Shown here: positions 39,404 through 47,945 of the stretch, piece after piece | How the letters are laid out: every line of letters starts with the position of its first letter | Position numbering within the stretch: position 1 is the first letter of the stretch | Assembly: GCA_934555825.1 (NCBI GenBank) | Contig: CAKTFJ010000002.1 | Location: 310,001 to 374,000, forward strand | Source of the DNA: an uncultured Hyphomicrobium sp. | Lineage (GTDB): Bacteria > Pseudomonadota > Alphaproteobacteria > Rhizobiales > Hyphomicrobiaceae | Length of the DNA: 64,000 bases | Direction of reading: 5' to 3' | Translations under genes and position numbers: made by a program | The notes under the pieces: model-generated | Told to the model about the DNA's origin: nothing | Databases searched by the model: none | What the model saw: the letters and a program-made list of their open reading frames with translations, nothing else

Positions 39404-41410
39404 ATGTCAGACACCGACGACACCTCCCACGACCGTCCGGCTTCTGCGCCGCCGGGCGCGAAGGAGGCGTTGGCGCACGCCTCCGTCAAGACAGGGCCGG
39501 AGGTCATTCAGGCGTATCTCAAGACGCTGGGCACCGGCCCCGGCGTTTACCGGATGCTGGATGCGGCCGGCACCGTCGTTTACGTGGGCAAGGCGCGTAA
39601 CCTTAAAGCGCGCGTGACCAGCTACACGCGGCTCACCGGCCTTGCGAACCGTACGCTGCGGATGATCCAATCCACGGCGTCGATGGAGTTTGTCTCCGTC
39701 CGGACGGAAGCGGAAGCGCTGCTGCTCGAAGCGAACCTTATCAAGCGCTTTCGTCCGCGCTTCAATGTGACGCTGCGCGACGACAAGTCGTTTCCCTACA
39801 TCCTGATCCGGCGCGATCAGGATGCGCCGCAGATCCTCAAGCATCGCGGTGCACGGACGATCAAGGGCGAGTACTTCGGGCCGTTCGCATCGGCCGGGGC
39901 CGTCAACCGCACGATCAATATGCTGGAGCGCGCATTCCTACTGCGGTCGTGCTCGGACTCGGTCTACGAGAGCCGCACGCGACCCTGCTTGCTGCATCAG
40001 ATCAAGCGGTGCGCGGCGCCGTGTACGGGTGAGATCAGTCTCGAAGATTACAGCTTGCTCGTCGATGAAGCCGTGCGTTTCCTGCGGGGCGAGAGCCAAT
40101 CGGTTCGGGAGATGTACCAGCGGCTGATGGAGGAGGCGGCGGAGAAGCTCGAGTTCGAGCGCGCCGCGATGCTGCGCAACCGGCTTTGGGCGCTCGCGCA
40201 CGTCACGGCCGAGCAGGCGATCAATCCCGAAGGCGTGGAGGAAGCCGATGTGTTCGCCGCCTATCAGGAGGGCGGACAGACGTGCATTCAGGTGTTCTTC
40301 TTCCGCGTGGGTCAGAACTGGGGCAACCGGGCCTACTATCCGAAGGCCGACCGCTCGCTTCCGGTCGAAGAGGTGCTCGATAGCTTTGTCGCGCAGTTCT
40401 ACGACGACAAGCCCGTGCCGCGGTTGGTGCTGCTTTCGCACGAGATCGCCAACGGGGATGTGCTTGCCGAAGCGCTTTCCATCAAGGCCAACAGGCGCGT
40501 CGAGATCCGGGTGCCGCAGCGGGGCGTGAAGTCCGGGATTGTCGAGCACGCACTTTCCAATGCGCGTGAAGCGCTGGGACGGCGGCTTGCGGAAGGCTCT
40601 TCGCAGAGGATGCTGCTCGCGGCACTCGGGGAACGTTTCGGACTGGCGCAGGCGCCAAGGCGCGTCGAAGTTTTCGACATGAGCCACATCATGGGCACCA
40701 ATGCGGTCGGCGCGATGATCGTTGCGGGGCCGGATGGGTTTGCGAAAAACGCCTATCGAAAATTCAATATCCGCTCCGAGACGCTTACCCCCGGTGACGA
40801 CTACGGGATGATGCGGGAGGTGCTTGGACGGCGGTTCCGGCGTCTTGCGGAGGACGAGGCGGAGGCGCCGTCCGAGACCCCTTCTGAAGCTCTGTGGGAG
40901 CACGTCGCTGAAGAGAACGGTGTGGCGGAAGAGGAGGACACGGGCGCTTTTCCCGACCGGCCCGATCTTGTACTTGTCGATGGTGGTGCGGGGCAACTTA
41001 CCGTCGCACGCGAGGTGCTGGCAGAGCTCGGACTGACCGATATTCCGGTTGCGGGCGTGGCAAAGGGGCCGGATCGGGATGCGGGCCGCGAGCACTTCCA
41101 CATTCCTGGGCAGGCGATCTTCATGCTCGAACCGCGCGATCCGGTTTTATATTTCGTGCAGCGGTTGCGGGACGAGGCACATCGCTTCGCCATCGGGACG
41201 CATCGCGCGAAGCGCGCGAAGTCGCTCGGGGTAAATCCGCTCGATGAAATCGCGGGGATCGGGCCGACGCGGAAGCGCGCGTTGCTAAAGCACTTCGGTT
41301 CGGCAAAGGCGGTGTCGCGCGCCGGCGTGGAAGACCTCCAGACGGTGGCCGGGATCTCGGCCGAGATGGCGCGAAAGATTTACGATTTCTTCCACGAGCG
41401 TCGGGTTTGA
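39404..41410 (+). CDS. uvrC: Excinuclease ABC subunit C
   Basis: UvrC is the dual-incision nuclease of nucleotide excision repair. The GIY-YIG domain is at about residues 45-125 ([27 protein letters not shown]), the UvrBC-binding region around [26 protein letters not shown], the RNase-H-like nuclease domain has [17 protein letters not shown] and [11 protein letters not shown], and the C-terminal helix-hairpin-helix pair is [18 protein letters not shown] with [12 protein letters not shown] 39404 ([10 protein letters not shown]) gives 668 residues; a TTG seven codons earlier is possible. In related genomes uvrC is usually followed by pgsA; here mtdB lies between. Confidence 0.97.
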   Translation: MSDTDDTSHDRPASAPPGAKEALAHASVKTGPEVIQAYLKTLGTGPGVYRMLDAAGTVVYVGKARNLKARVTSYTRLTGLANRTLRMIQSTASMEFVSVRTEAEALLLEANLIKRFRPRFNVTLRDDKSFPYILIRRDQDAPQILKHRGARTIKGEYFGPFASAGAVNRTINMLERAFLLRSCSDSVYESRTRPCLLHQIKRCAAPCTGEISLEDYSLLVDEAVRFLRGESQSVREMYQRLMEEAAEKLEFERAAMLRNRLWALAHVTAEQAINPEGVEEADVFAAYQEGGQTCIQVFFFRVGQNWGNRAYYPKADRSLPVEEVLDSFVAQFYDDKPVPRLVLLSHEIANGDVLAEALSIKANRRVEIRVPQRGVKSGIVEHALSNAREALGRRLAEGSSQRMLLAALGERFGLAQAPRRVEVFDMSHIMGTNAVGAMIVAGPDGFAKNAYRKFNIRSETLTPGDDYGMMREVLGRRFRRLAEDEAEAPSETPSEALWEHVAEENGVAEEEDTGAFPDRPDLVLVDGGAGQLTVAREVLAELGLTDIPVAGVAKGPDRDAGREHFHIPGQAIFMLEPRDPVLYFVQRLRDEAHRFAIGTHRAKRAKSLGVNPLDEIAGIGPTRKRALLKHFGSAKAVSRAGVEDLQTVAGISAEMARKIYDFFHERRV

Positions 41411-41652
41411 ATCACGCGTTCTCGATTCCTTCAGTCGATCAGCACTGAACCAAAGCTGCGAGCCGCCCGATGGCCTATCTGTCGCGCATAGGCTTGCCTA
41501 TTTTTCCTCTTTATCAATAGTTTGAACATCCTTTTTAAACCGCTTGTCTTCATAGTCGTATATCCGCAGGGAGGGGTGGGTTCAAAGCCCTGGCAGAGCC
41601 TGCGGACGCGCTCAAAAGCGCGGACTAAGACGGGGAGCCAAGGACAATCGTT

Positions 41653-42828
41653 ATGCGTACGAGTGTGGAGTTGGGAGGGCGTGGTTTGTCCCGCGCCAAC
41701 AAGAATACGCGCACCGCGTCTGCCAAAAAAACCGCCAGCAAAGCGTCCAAGGCGCGGGGCGGTGGCCGAACGGTGGGGGATCAGGCGAAGGCCAAGCGCG
41801 CAAAACCGCGCGGCCGCAAAGAAGCGCCACTCGGCACGCTGCCGATCCTTTACATGCTTTCTCCGCAGAAGTTCATGAGCCCGTTCGACTGCAACATGGC
41901 GGTCGATTCCGGCTTCAAGGTTGTGCTGCCGTACGACAACGTTGCGGTTGGCGATGTTGCGGGACTGGTTCAGGACGCGATCTTCTCGCGACCGCCGGGC
42001 GCGCGAACAGGTGTGTTCATCGGCGGCAAGGACGTAACCCTTGCGCTCGATATGATGAAAGCCGCGCGTGCTGCGATGGTGCCGTCTTTCGAAGTGTCGG
42101 TGTTCGCCGATCCGGGCGGATCGTTCACGACGGCTGCTGCGATGGTCGCCTGTGTCGAGCGCGTGCTCAAGCAGAACTATGGCCGTGGCCTCAAGGGGCT
42201 CCGTGTGACGATCTTCGGTGCGATGGGCGTCGTCGGATTTTCGTCCGCAGTTGTGGCCGCTCTCGAAGGTGCCAAGGTGCGCATCGTGGCTCACGATACG
42301 CTCGAGCCTCTGGAAGAGCTGGCGCGACTGGCGAAAGAGCAGTTCGGTGCCGAGCTGGAGCCGGTTGCCGGGCAGACCGATACGCTCAAGAGCACGCTGC
42401 TTGCGGTGTCCGACGTCGTGCTCACGGCTGGGCCTGCGGGCGTCAACATTTTGCCGCGGCTTTTGCTCTCGCGTGCGCCGGGCGTTCTGGTCGCGGCGGA
42501 CGTGAATGCGGTCAGCCCGTTCGGGATCGAGGGCATGGACCTGTTCATGAACGGCGTGCCTCTGCCGGGCTGCTCCACGCTCGGCGTCGGCGCGCTCGCG
42601 ATCGGCGACGTGAAATATAAAACCCAGGCCGGTCTTTTCCGGCGCATGATCGCCAGCAAAGAACCGCTCGATCTCGATTTCCGCCACGCGTTCGAACTGG
42701 CGCGGGAGATCGTCACTGCGCAGGCTCAGAACAAGCGGGCGCCGAAGGCGACCGCATCGAAGCCCCGTAAGGCGAAGACACGCCGCTCCAGGGGCGCGGT
42801 TGAGGCTGCGGCGCTGACGGCGGCTTGA
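41653..42828 (+). CDS. mtdB: Methylene-H4MPT dehydrogenase with basic tails
   Basis: MtdB oxidises methylene-tetrahydromethanopterin with NAD(P)+, a core step of formaldehyde oxidation in methylotrophs. The core (about residues 61-355) has MLSPQKFMSPFDCNMAVDSGFKVVLPYDNV, GLVQDAIFSRPPG, GVFIGGKDV, FADPGGSFTTAAAMVACVE and the dinucleotide loop FGAMGVVGFSS, all MtdB-like rather than MtdA-like. The first about 57 residues hold 18 Lys/Arg and few acids, and the last about 30 (KATASKPRKAKTRRSRG) are also basic. AAGGA at 41640-41644 is eight bases before ATG 41653, so the extension is likely translated. It lies between uvrC and pgsA, away from other C1 genes. Confidence 0.94.
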   Translation: MRTSVELGGRGLSRANKNTRTASAKKTASKASKARGGGRTVGDQAKAKRAKPRGRKEAPLGTLPILYMLSPQKFMSPFDCNMAVDSGFKVVLPYDNVAVGDVAGLVQDAIFSRPPGARTGVFIGGKDVTLALDMMKAARAAMVPSFEVSVFADPGGSFTTAAAMVACVERVLKQNYGRGLKGLRVTIFGAMGVVGFSSAVVAALEGAKVRIVAHDTLEPLEELARLAKEQFGAELEPVAGQTDTLKSTLLAVSDVVLTAGPAGVNILPRLLLSRAPGVLVAADVNAVSPFGIEGMDLFMNGVPLPGCSTLGVGALAIGDVKYKTQAGLFRRMIASKEPLDLDFRHAFELAREIVTAQAQNKRAPKATASKPRKAKTRRSRGAVEAAALTAA

Positions 42829-43161
42829 ACCGCTTTCTCGTTCCGTGAAACGAAATGAGCGGAGCGGGAGCATGCTCCCACTCCGCTCACACTTGCGCCC
42901 GTCTTCCAAATACGCGGATACTGGACAGGCGCTTGCGACCAAACAGCCGGCGACGCAACACTTACGACCGCTGCTTGACGCTTCCGTGAACAAGAACGGT
43001 TGGGGCGGCTATTTCTTCCCGACCCTTTTCGATCTCCTGTGGATAAGGTGCCGGGACGCCTTCGGACTGGGCGGTTAGGCCTATTTTCTACGATCGCTCC
43101 TTAACCGCGTCCGGGTACCCCATTGACTGGGGTGCGTGCGAGTGGTGTTAGCTTGGCCCTC
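42829..43161. other. Intergenic region mtdB / pgsA
   Basis: This 333-bp stretch begins with a strong hairpin (next entry). The open frame 42845-43078 starts inside the hairpin and has no credible ribosome site or fold. A single TTAACC half-site occurs near 43101. I see nothing else. Confidence 0.45.
42856..42889. terminator. Long hairpin after mtdB
   Basis: TGAGCGGAG/CTCCGCTCA encloses GGGAGC/GCTCCC with one C-A mismatch and AT in the centre; GGGAGCATGCTCCC is itself a 14-bp palindrome. It starts 27 bp after the mtdB stop. There is no T run, so it may stop RNA polymerase only with Rho or protect the 3' end. Confidence 0.5.
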
Positions 43162-43749
43162 ATGGATACGCCCGTAACCTCCCGACCCCATGTGGCGACT
43201 GTGCCAAACGTGCTGACGTATGCGCGGATTGCGGCCGTGCCTGCGCTCGTCGCCTGCCTTTTCATGGGTACCGAGGGCGGGCGCTGGGTGGCGTTCTGGC
43301 TGTTTGCCGCGGCGGCGGCCACCGATTGGCTCGACGGGTATCTCGCGCGCCGGCTGGAGCAGCAGTCCACGCTCGGGCGGATGCTCGACCCAATTGCGGA
43401 CAAGCTGATCGTGGGGGCCGCGCTGATCATGCTGGTTCATGACCGGACGCTCGACGGGTGGTCGATCTGGGCTGCGATCGTCATTTTGTGCCGCGAGATC
43501 CTGGTCTCCGGGCTTCGCGAATTTTTGGCCGAGCTCAACGTCAAGATCCACGTAACGAACCTCGCCAAGTGGAAGACCGGCGTGCAGATGGTGGCGCTAG
43601 CCGCGCTGATCGCAGGGCCTGCCGGTGACAAGATCGTGCCGGGTGTCTCCATGTTCGGGATGGTGCTGCTCTGGATTGCGGCAGGGCTTACCCTCTGGAC
43701 CGGCTATGACTATCTCAAGGCCGGTATCCGCCACGCGATGGAAGGATGA
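43162..43749 (+). CDS. pgsA: CDP-diacylglycerol-glycerol-3-phosphate phosphatidyltransferase
   Basis: PgsA makes phosphatidylglycerol phosphate in the inner membrane. The CDP-alcohol phosphotransferase motif is complete: DWLDGYLARRLEQQSTLGRMLDPIADK, with both Asp pairs, Gly and Arg. About five or six hydrophobic helices follow (for example LFAAAAAT and VGAALIMLVH). ATG 43162 gives 195 residues; the longer frame adds 13 residues upstream without support. The moaD gene starts 4 bp after the stop, so pgsA-moaD-moaE form an operon. Confidence 0.95.
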   Translation: MDTPVTSRPHVATVPNVLTYARIAAVPALVACLFMGTEGGRWVAFWLFAAAAATDWLDGYLARRLEQQSTLGRMLDPIADKLIVGAALIMLVHDRTLDGWSIWAAIVILCREILVSGLREFLAELNVKIHVTNLAKWKTGVQMVALAALIAGPAGDKIVPGVSMFGMVLLWIAAGLTLWTGYDYLKAGIRHAMEG

Positions 43750-43753
43750 GGCT

Positions 43754-44065
43754 ATGGCCAGCGATACGATGACCAGCGGCGACGCATCCGCGGCCCGGGC
43801 CGCCGAACAGCGCGTCACGGTGCGTTATTTCGCCTGGGTACGCGAGCGCGTCGGACGTTCCGAGGAGCAGGTCACGGTTCCGCCGAGCGTTGCCACCGTT
43901 GGCGAGTTCGCCCGTTGGTTGGCCACCAGAGGCCCTGAATACGCGGAAGCCTTCAAGCGCGCGGATGTTGTGCGCGCTGCGCTCGACCAGGTGCACGTCA
44001 AGCCCTCGGCGCCGCTCGCCGGTGCGCGCGAGGTTGCGTTCTTCCCGCCCGTCACTGGCGGGTGA
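43754..44065 (+). CDS. moaD: Molybdopterin synthase small subunit MoaD
   Basis: This ubiquitin-like sulfur carrier donates sulfur for molybdopterin. The 103-residue product ends FFPPVTGG with the essential C-terminal Gly-Gly that is thiocarboxylated; VTVRYFAWVRERVGRSEEQVTVP is the N-terminal beta sheet. The first 18 residues (MASDTMTSGDASAARAAE) are an unconserved extension and a later start is possible, but ATG 43754 is well placed four bases after pgsA. moaE follows at once. Together they give the molybdopterin needed by, for example, formate dehydrogenase. Confidence 0.94.
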   Translation: MASDTMTSGDASAARAAEQRVTVRYFAWVRERVGRSEEQVTVPPSVATVGEFARWLATRGPEYAEAFKRADVVRAALDQVHVKPSAPLAGAREVAFFPPVTGG

Positions 44066-44078
44066 GTGGAGAGGCCCC

Positions 44079-44552
44079 GTGGCGGTCAGGGTTCAGCAAG
44101 AGCCGTTCGATGCGGCAGCGGAGACCGAAGCCCTGACGCGCGGGCGCACGGATGTCGGCGGCGTTGTGACGTTTACCGGCCTCGTGCGCGGCGACGTGGA
44201 TGGCCGCTCGCTGGTCTCGCTCACGCTCGAGCACTATCCGGGGATGACGGAGGCTGAGCTTGGCCGCATCGAGGCCGAAGCGCGAAAACGGTTCGACCTT
44301 ATCGATTGCGTTGTCGTGCATCGTGTGGGCGAACTCACGCCCGGCGAGGGGATCGTGCTGGTCGTTGTGCTCTCGCGGCACAGGCAGGCGGCTTTCGAGG
44401 CGGCCGAGTTTTTGATGGACTATCTCAAGACCCGTGCACCCTTCTGGAAGAAGGAAACCTTTGTGGGCGGCGAGGGAAACTGGGTTGATGCGCGCGATAG
44501 CGACAACCGTGCCGAGGCGCGTTGGGGCGGTGAATCGATAACACAAAAGTAA
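44079..44552 (+). CDS. moaE: Molybdopterin synthase catalytic subunit MoaE
   Basis: MoaE forms the large subunit of molybdopterin synthase with MoaD. The 157-residue protein starts at GTG 44079, with GGAGAGG at 44068-44074. Hallmarks are GGVVTFTGLVRGDVDG, LEHYPGMTEAEL, VVHRVGELTPGEGIVLV, SRHRQAAFEAAEFLMDYLK and APFWKKE with the catalytic Lys. The C-terminus is of normal length. It is the last gene of the pgsA-moaD-moaE unit. Confidence 0.95.
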   Translation: MAVRVQQEPFDAAAETEALTRGRTDVGGVVTFTGLVRGDVDGRSLVSLTLEHYPGMTEAELGRIEAEARKRFDLIDCVVVHRVGELTPGEGIVLVVVLSRHRQAAFEAAEFLMDYLKTRAPFWKKETFVGGEGNWVDARDSDNRAEARWGGESITQK

Positions 44553-44637
44553 CCATAGCCGATTTGTCAGGTCACGCCCTTACCTCTTTGTATTTCCTTC
44601 TTATTTTCGCTTTCTCCGCACAATTGACGAAACCCCG

Positions 44638-44652
44638 TTAGGTCTTTGTTAA
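44638..44652. promoter_or_regulatory. Near-consensus CtrA site upstream of amidase
   Basis: TTAGGTCTTTGTTAA fits TTAA-N7-TTAA with one mismatch and is followed by CC. It lies 117 bp upstream of the amidase start, in a stretch that is AT-rich compared with its surroundings. CtrA control of a cell-separation amidase would make sense in a dimorphic bacterium, but this is inference. Confidence 0.4.
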
Positions 44653-44768
44653 CCTTTCACATTTCATAACTTTGCCCTGATGGTGTCCCGTAAAAGGCCA
44701 TCATCAGAAGGTTAGATTTTGACCGTCCCGCCAAAGGACCGTGTTGCGTAGACGGGGGTCACACAACG

Positions 44769-46166
44769 ATGACGATAGGGTTATTGCGGCGCTTTGCGCT
44801 GCAACTCGGCTGTGCGCTTTTGGCGCTCGCTTTTCCGCTCGCGGCCTCCGCGACGGGGGGTGGGGGTACGCCTGCCGCCATGCCGCTTCCGACCCAGAAA
44901 TCCTTCCATCAGGCCAAGAGCGCTGATACCACGACGCGTGGCCTCACCACGGGTGCGCTGTCGGCTGTCGCAAAAGCGAAGCCTGGCGCCGACGCGGCGC
45001 TTGGCGGCGATGTCATGCGTACGCGGTTTCTAATCGGGCTTCCGCGCGAAACGGAATTCCAGGTCTTCTCGCTCGCCAATCCGAACCGCGTCATCGTCGA
45101 CGTATCCGAGACAGCGCTGCAGCTTCCGCCGCAGCCGGACGAGAATATCGCGGTCGGGCTCGTCCGTAACTTCCGCGCCGGTCAATCGGGGCCGGGCAAA
45201 TCACGCGTGATCATCAAGGTGACGCGGCCTGTGATCGTCGAGAGCGCGACTATCGTGCCGTCGGCCGATGGCAAGGGCCATCGTCTCGCGCTCGACATCG
45301 TGCCGGTTGCCGCGCCGCAGGCTGCTGCCAAGCAAGCGAAAAAGGCGTCGTTCGCGAAGCCCTCGTTTTCCCTTGGCGCGGCCAGTGTGCAGCCGCCCCT
45401 TCCTGTGCCAGCAACGCGGCCTGATGAAATTGCCGCGCGGTCGTTCAAGCCGATCATCGTCATCGATCCCGGCCACGGCGGGCACGACTCGGGCGCCAAG
45501 AAACATGGTGCCGTCGAGAAGGACGTCGTGCTGGCGTTCAGCCTGATGCTTCGCGATAAGCTTGAGGAGACTGGGCGCTATAAAGTTCTGATGACGCGCG
45601 ATACAGACGTATTTGTTGCCCTCGACGATCGGCGCCGCTTCGCCGAACAGCACGGAGCCAATCTCTTCATCGCCGTTCACGCCGATTATGCGCAACGGGC
45701 GACGGCGCGGGGCGCTACGATTTATTCGTTGCGCGAGAACGTCGCCAGTTCGCTCAAACGATCCGCCAAGGGTAAGGTTTCGTCCAACGTCCTTTCAAAG
45801 GACGAGGTCGAAACGATGAACAAAGTGAGCGCCGACGGAGATTTGGCTGCGGTACGCAGCATCCTTGCCGATCTTGCGGGGCGCGAAGTCGGTGCCACGC
45901 AGGAACGGACCAACGTCTTTACGCGCTCGGTCATCGAATACATGGGTGCGAGTACGGAAATGCGCGCCAAGCCCGATCAGCAGGCGGCGTTCCGCGTGTT
46001 GCGTACGGCGCAGTTTCCGTCCGTGCTGATCGAGCTCGCTTACGTCACCAACAAGCAGGATGCGGCGCTGCTCAAGTCCGATTCCTGGCGCGACAAGGTT
46101 TCGGATTCGATCATGGATGCGATCGAGAACTATTTCTCGAACCAGATCGCAAGATTGCCGCTTTAG
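44769..46166 (+). CDS. amiC: N-acetylmuramoyl-L-alanine amidase with AMIN domain
   Basis: This periplasmic zinc amidase splits septal peptidoglycan at cell division. A signal peptide ends near AASATG (about residue 29). The AMIN domain (about residues 80-180; RTRFLIGLPRETEFQVFSLANPNRVIVDV) targets the septum. The Amidase_3 domain (about 235-460) shows the zinc residues in DPGHGGHDSG, HGAVEKDVV and FIAVHADYA, and the catalytic Glu in VLIELAYVTN. Length 465 aa is normal for AmiC. A near-CtrA site lies upstream, and the stop is followed by palindromic repeats and then a strong terminator. Confidence 0.94.
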   Translation: MTIGLLRRFALQLGCALLALAFPLAASATGGGGTPAAMPLPTQKSFHQAKSADTTTRGLTTGALSAVAKAKPGADAALGGDVMRTRFLIGLPRETEFQVFSLANPNRVIVDVSETALQLPPQPDENIAVGLVRNFRAGQSGPGKSRVIIKVTRPVIVESATIVPSADGKGHRLALDIVPVAAPQAAAKQAKKASFAKPSFSLGAASVQPPLPVPATRPDEIAARSFKPIIVIDPGHGGHDSGAKKHGAVEKDVVLAFSLMLRDKLEETGRYKVLMTRDTDVFVALDDRRRFAEQHGANLFIAVHADYAQRATARGATIYSLRENVASSLKRSAKGKVSSNVLSKDEVETMNKVSADGDLAAVRSILADLAGREVGATQERTNVFTRSVIEYMGASTEMRAKPDQQAAFRVLRTAQFPSVLIELAYVTNKQDAALLKSDSWRDKVSDSIMDAIENYFSNQIARLPL

Positions 46167-46335
46167 TTTTCGCTCGCGCGCCGTCGCGCGCCAAGAGGCG
46201 CGCTGGCGCTCGTCCAAGCGGAGCTTGGCCTCGCCAAGACGGGGCGCGGCACTTGCCGCGGGTCGCATCCAAGCAGAGCTTGGCTTCGCCAAGACGCTCC
46301 CGGGCTGCTTCGCAGCCGCGCGCCTTTGGCGCTAA
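46167..46335. repeat. Intergenic mosaic palindrome element, copy 2
   Basis: Right after the amidase stop comes the second, longer copy of the block seen at 9103. It contains two 28-bp units, 46214-46241 and 46269-46296, starting CCAAGCGGAGCTTGG and CCAAGCAGAGCTTGG and ending GCCAAGACG. GCGCGCC and CGGGCTGCTTCGCAGC hairpins surround them. GCTTGG can pair with the upstream CCAAGC or the downstream CCAAG, so two folds compete. Compensatory changes against copy 1 support structure. Confidence 0.65.
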
Positions 46336-47041
46336 GTGGGGCGTGATCGTTCCTCAGCGTTCAGCGCTTCAAAATATAAAAGCCGGTCCTGTATGCAGGA
46401 CCGGCCTTTGTTTGTGTGGCCGGCTTTCGGGTCGCACACCCTGCCGGCACCGTCTCAGCTAGAGTGTACTTGGAGGATGCTTGGTTTTGAGGCGCCAGAG
46501 AAAAACGAATTTCCAGTCGATTTCGTGCCGAAGCTCATGGGTATGAGCGGTGCTCTCCGAACAGGACGCGTCGATTGACCACTGACGAAGGTGCTTCAGC
46601 ATGGTGCACTCCATCTTCGAGTTGGGGCCGCTTCCGAGCTCTGGAGAAGTGCTCCCCGACAACCGCGACACACCTCTCCTGCTGCCTGGGTTGGCGGCAC
46701 GAGACGACGACGGTGCTGACGGGGACGGAGCGGATGCGGCGATCCTGGACGGATATGGGTGCGATGCGGGCCCGTAGAACGCTCCCTCTGGCGGCTCCGT
46801 CCGGGGCTGCCACGCGTTCTGCTGGGCTCAATGACCAGCTCGGTCGTATTGGCTCAGAGGATCTCAAGGACTCCTGTCCCAAGGCTCTGACGCACGCACC
46901 CTTGTGCAGACGATACTGAGGCCGAGGCCGCAGGTGCCGTCCGGCGAGGTGAAATTTTCCCCCACGGCGCGAAGATTACGCGATTCGATGACGTTGATGT
47001 GTTGGCCGTCCTAACTATCTCGGCGGCGTGGCCCCCGTGAC
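46336..47041. other. Gene-less stretch with terminator
   Basis: After the terminator (46382-46410) there is no gene I can support. Open frames such as 46575-46919 (plus) and 46535-46882 (minus) overlap each other and have no recognisable fold. The stretch may be decayed coding DNA. Confidence 0.4.
46382..46410 (+). terminator. Rho-independent terminator
   Basis: A 10-bp perfect stem GCCGGTCCTG/CAGGACCGGC with a 4-base loop is followed by CTTTGTTTG. It is about 215 bp downstream of the amidase stop, after the palindromic element, and would end the amidase transcript. Confidence 0.8.
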
Positions 47042-47665
47042 TCACTCCTCGGGCTGCGGCTCGCTCTCGGGCGCGTCGCCGCAGGATGCGAACAGCGAGG
47101 TGATGCAGGTCCAGGTGTTGGAGGCGGCCTGGCCGATCGCGCTGCCTGCCTTGCCGATGCCTTCGCCCGCCTTTTTTGCGGAGCCGCCGATGGCTTGTCC
47201 GGCCTTCTCCAGCCCTTCCTTGGACGAGCGGACGGTTTGCCCGGCCAGTTCTTCTACGGTGCGCGGCACTTTCGATGCGGGCTGCGGCGGCGCCTCAGCG
47301 GCCTCCGATTCGCCTTCTGGAGCCGAAAGAGCGTCTTGCGGCGATTGAGGATCGGGATAAGCGGCGTGTTCGGGCTGGGCCGGGCCTTCTAACTGCGGCT
47401 TCACGAGCGCCGTCAGGCCCGGGCATGGGAAGGGAGCCCCACGGGAGACGGCGCAGCGTTCGTGCTTGCCCTGTCTTGCCATTTCGGAAATGCAATAAAT
47501 CGATGCGCGCGGATCCTTGCCGGGGCCGTCGGCTTGGCCGTCGATGACGCAGCGGTAGAGCGCTGGCGGGCCCTCGCAGGTGACGCAGTATTCTGCGGCG
47601 CCGGCGGCCGCTGATAGCCCTACGGTGAGGCATACTCCAGCGAGGATCGATGTGTATTTTGGCAT
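47042..47665 (-). CDS. Hypothetical exported protein
   Basis: This 207-residue product starts at ATG 47665 after AGAGGGG. A signal peptide (SILAGVCLTVGLSAAAGAAE) ends near residue 24. The mature N-terminal half has regularly placed Cys (YCVTCEGPPALYRCVI, SIYCISEMA, RCAVSRGAPFPCPG), suggesting a disulfide-bonded domain. The C-terminal half is Pro/Glu-rich and then a Gly/Ala/Lys stretch (EGLEKAGQAIGGSAKKAGEGIGKAGSAIGQAAS) that looks like a helical Gly-zipper or LEA-like segment. The last residues carry two more Cys. No function is recognised. It lies next to tRNA-Ser. Confidence 0.7.
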   Translation of the reverse strand: MPKYTSILAGVCLTVGLSAAAGAAEYCVTCEGPPALYRCVIDGQADGPGKDPRASIYCISEMARQGKHERCAVSRGAPFPCPGLTALVKPQLEGPAQPEHAAYPDPQSPQDALSAPEGESEAAEAPPQPASKVPRTVEELAGQTVRSSKEGLEKAGQAIGGSAKKAGEGIGKAGSAIGQAASNTWTCITSLFASCGDAPESEPQPEE

Positions 47666-47853
47666 GACGCCCCTCTGGCGTGAAAAAGACGCCCTTTTTG
47701 GGCGACGCACGGGCTCTGCCACCCTTAGCATAGGGCTTGTGGCAAACCAATGAAGCGGTCGGCGCCGCAGGACCGTTGGCTTCGGATCAATCCCATGAGC
47801 GGTGTGCTTGCAAACGGCGAAACCCACCTCTATACGAGTGCTCGCATCGATCC

Positions 47854-47945
47854 GGAGACGTGGCCGAGAGGCTGAAGGCGGCGGTTTGCTAAATCGTTAT
47901 ACCCCCTAAAGGGTATCAGGGGTTCGAATCCCCTCGTCTCCGCCA
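47854..47945 (+). tRNA. tRNA-Ser(GCU)
   Basis: Acceptor stem GGAGACG (47854-47860) pairs with CGTCTCC (47935-47941), followed by discriminator G and an encoded CCA. The T arm GGGGTTCGAATCCCC is perfect. The anticodon GCT (47888-47890) sits in loop TTGCTAA. A long variable arm, ACCCCCTAAAGGGT, marks a class II tRNA. The DNA on its 3' side is scarred and probably acquired, and tRNA-Ser genes are frequent island insertion points. Confidence 0.97.

Noticed and set aside
46535..46919. Overlapping open frames of about 115 codons on both strands
   Set aside because: They cover each other and neither has a start signal or familiar sequence.
47854..47945. Direct repeat of the tRNA-Ser 3' end as an attachment site
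   Set aside because: No second copy was found within the window, so no att pair is claimed.
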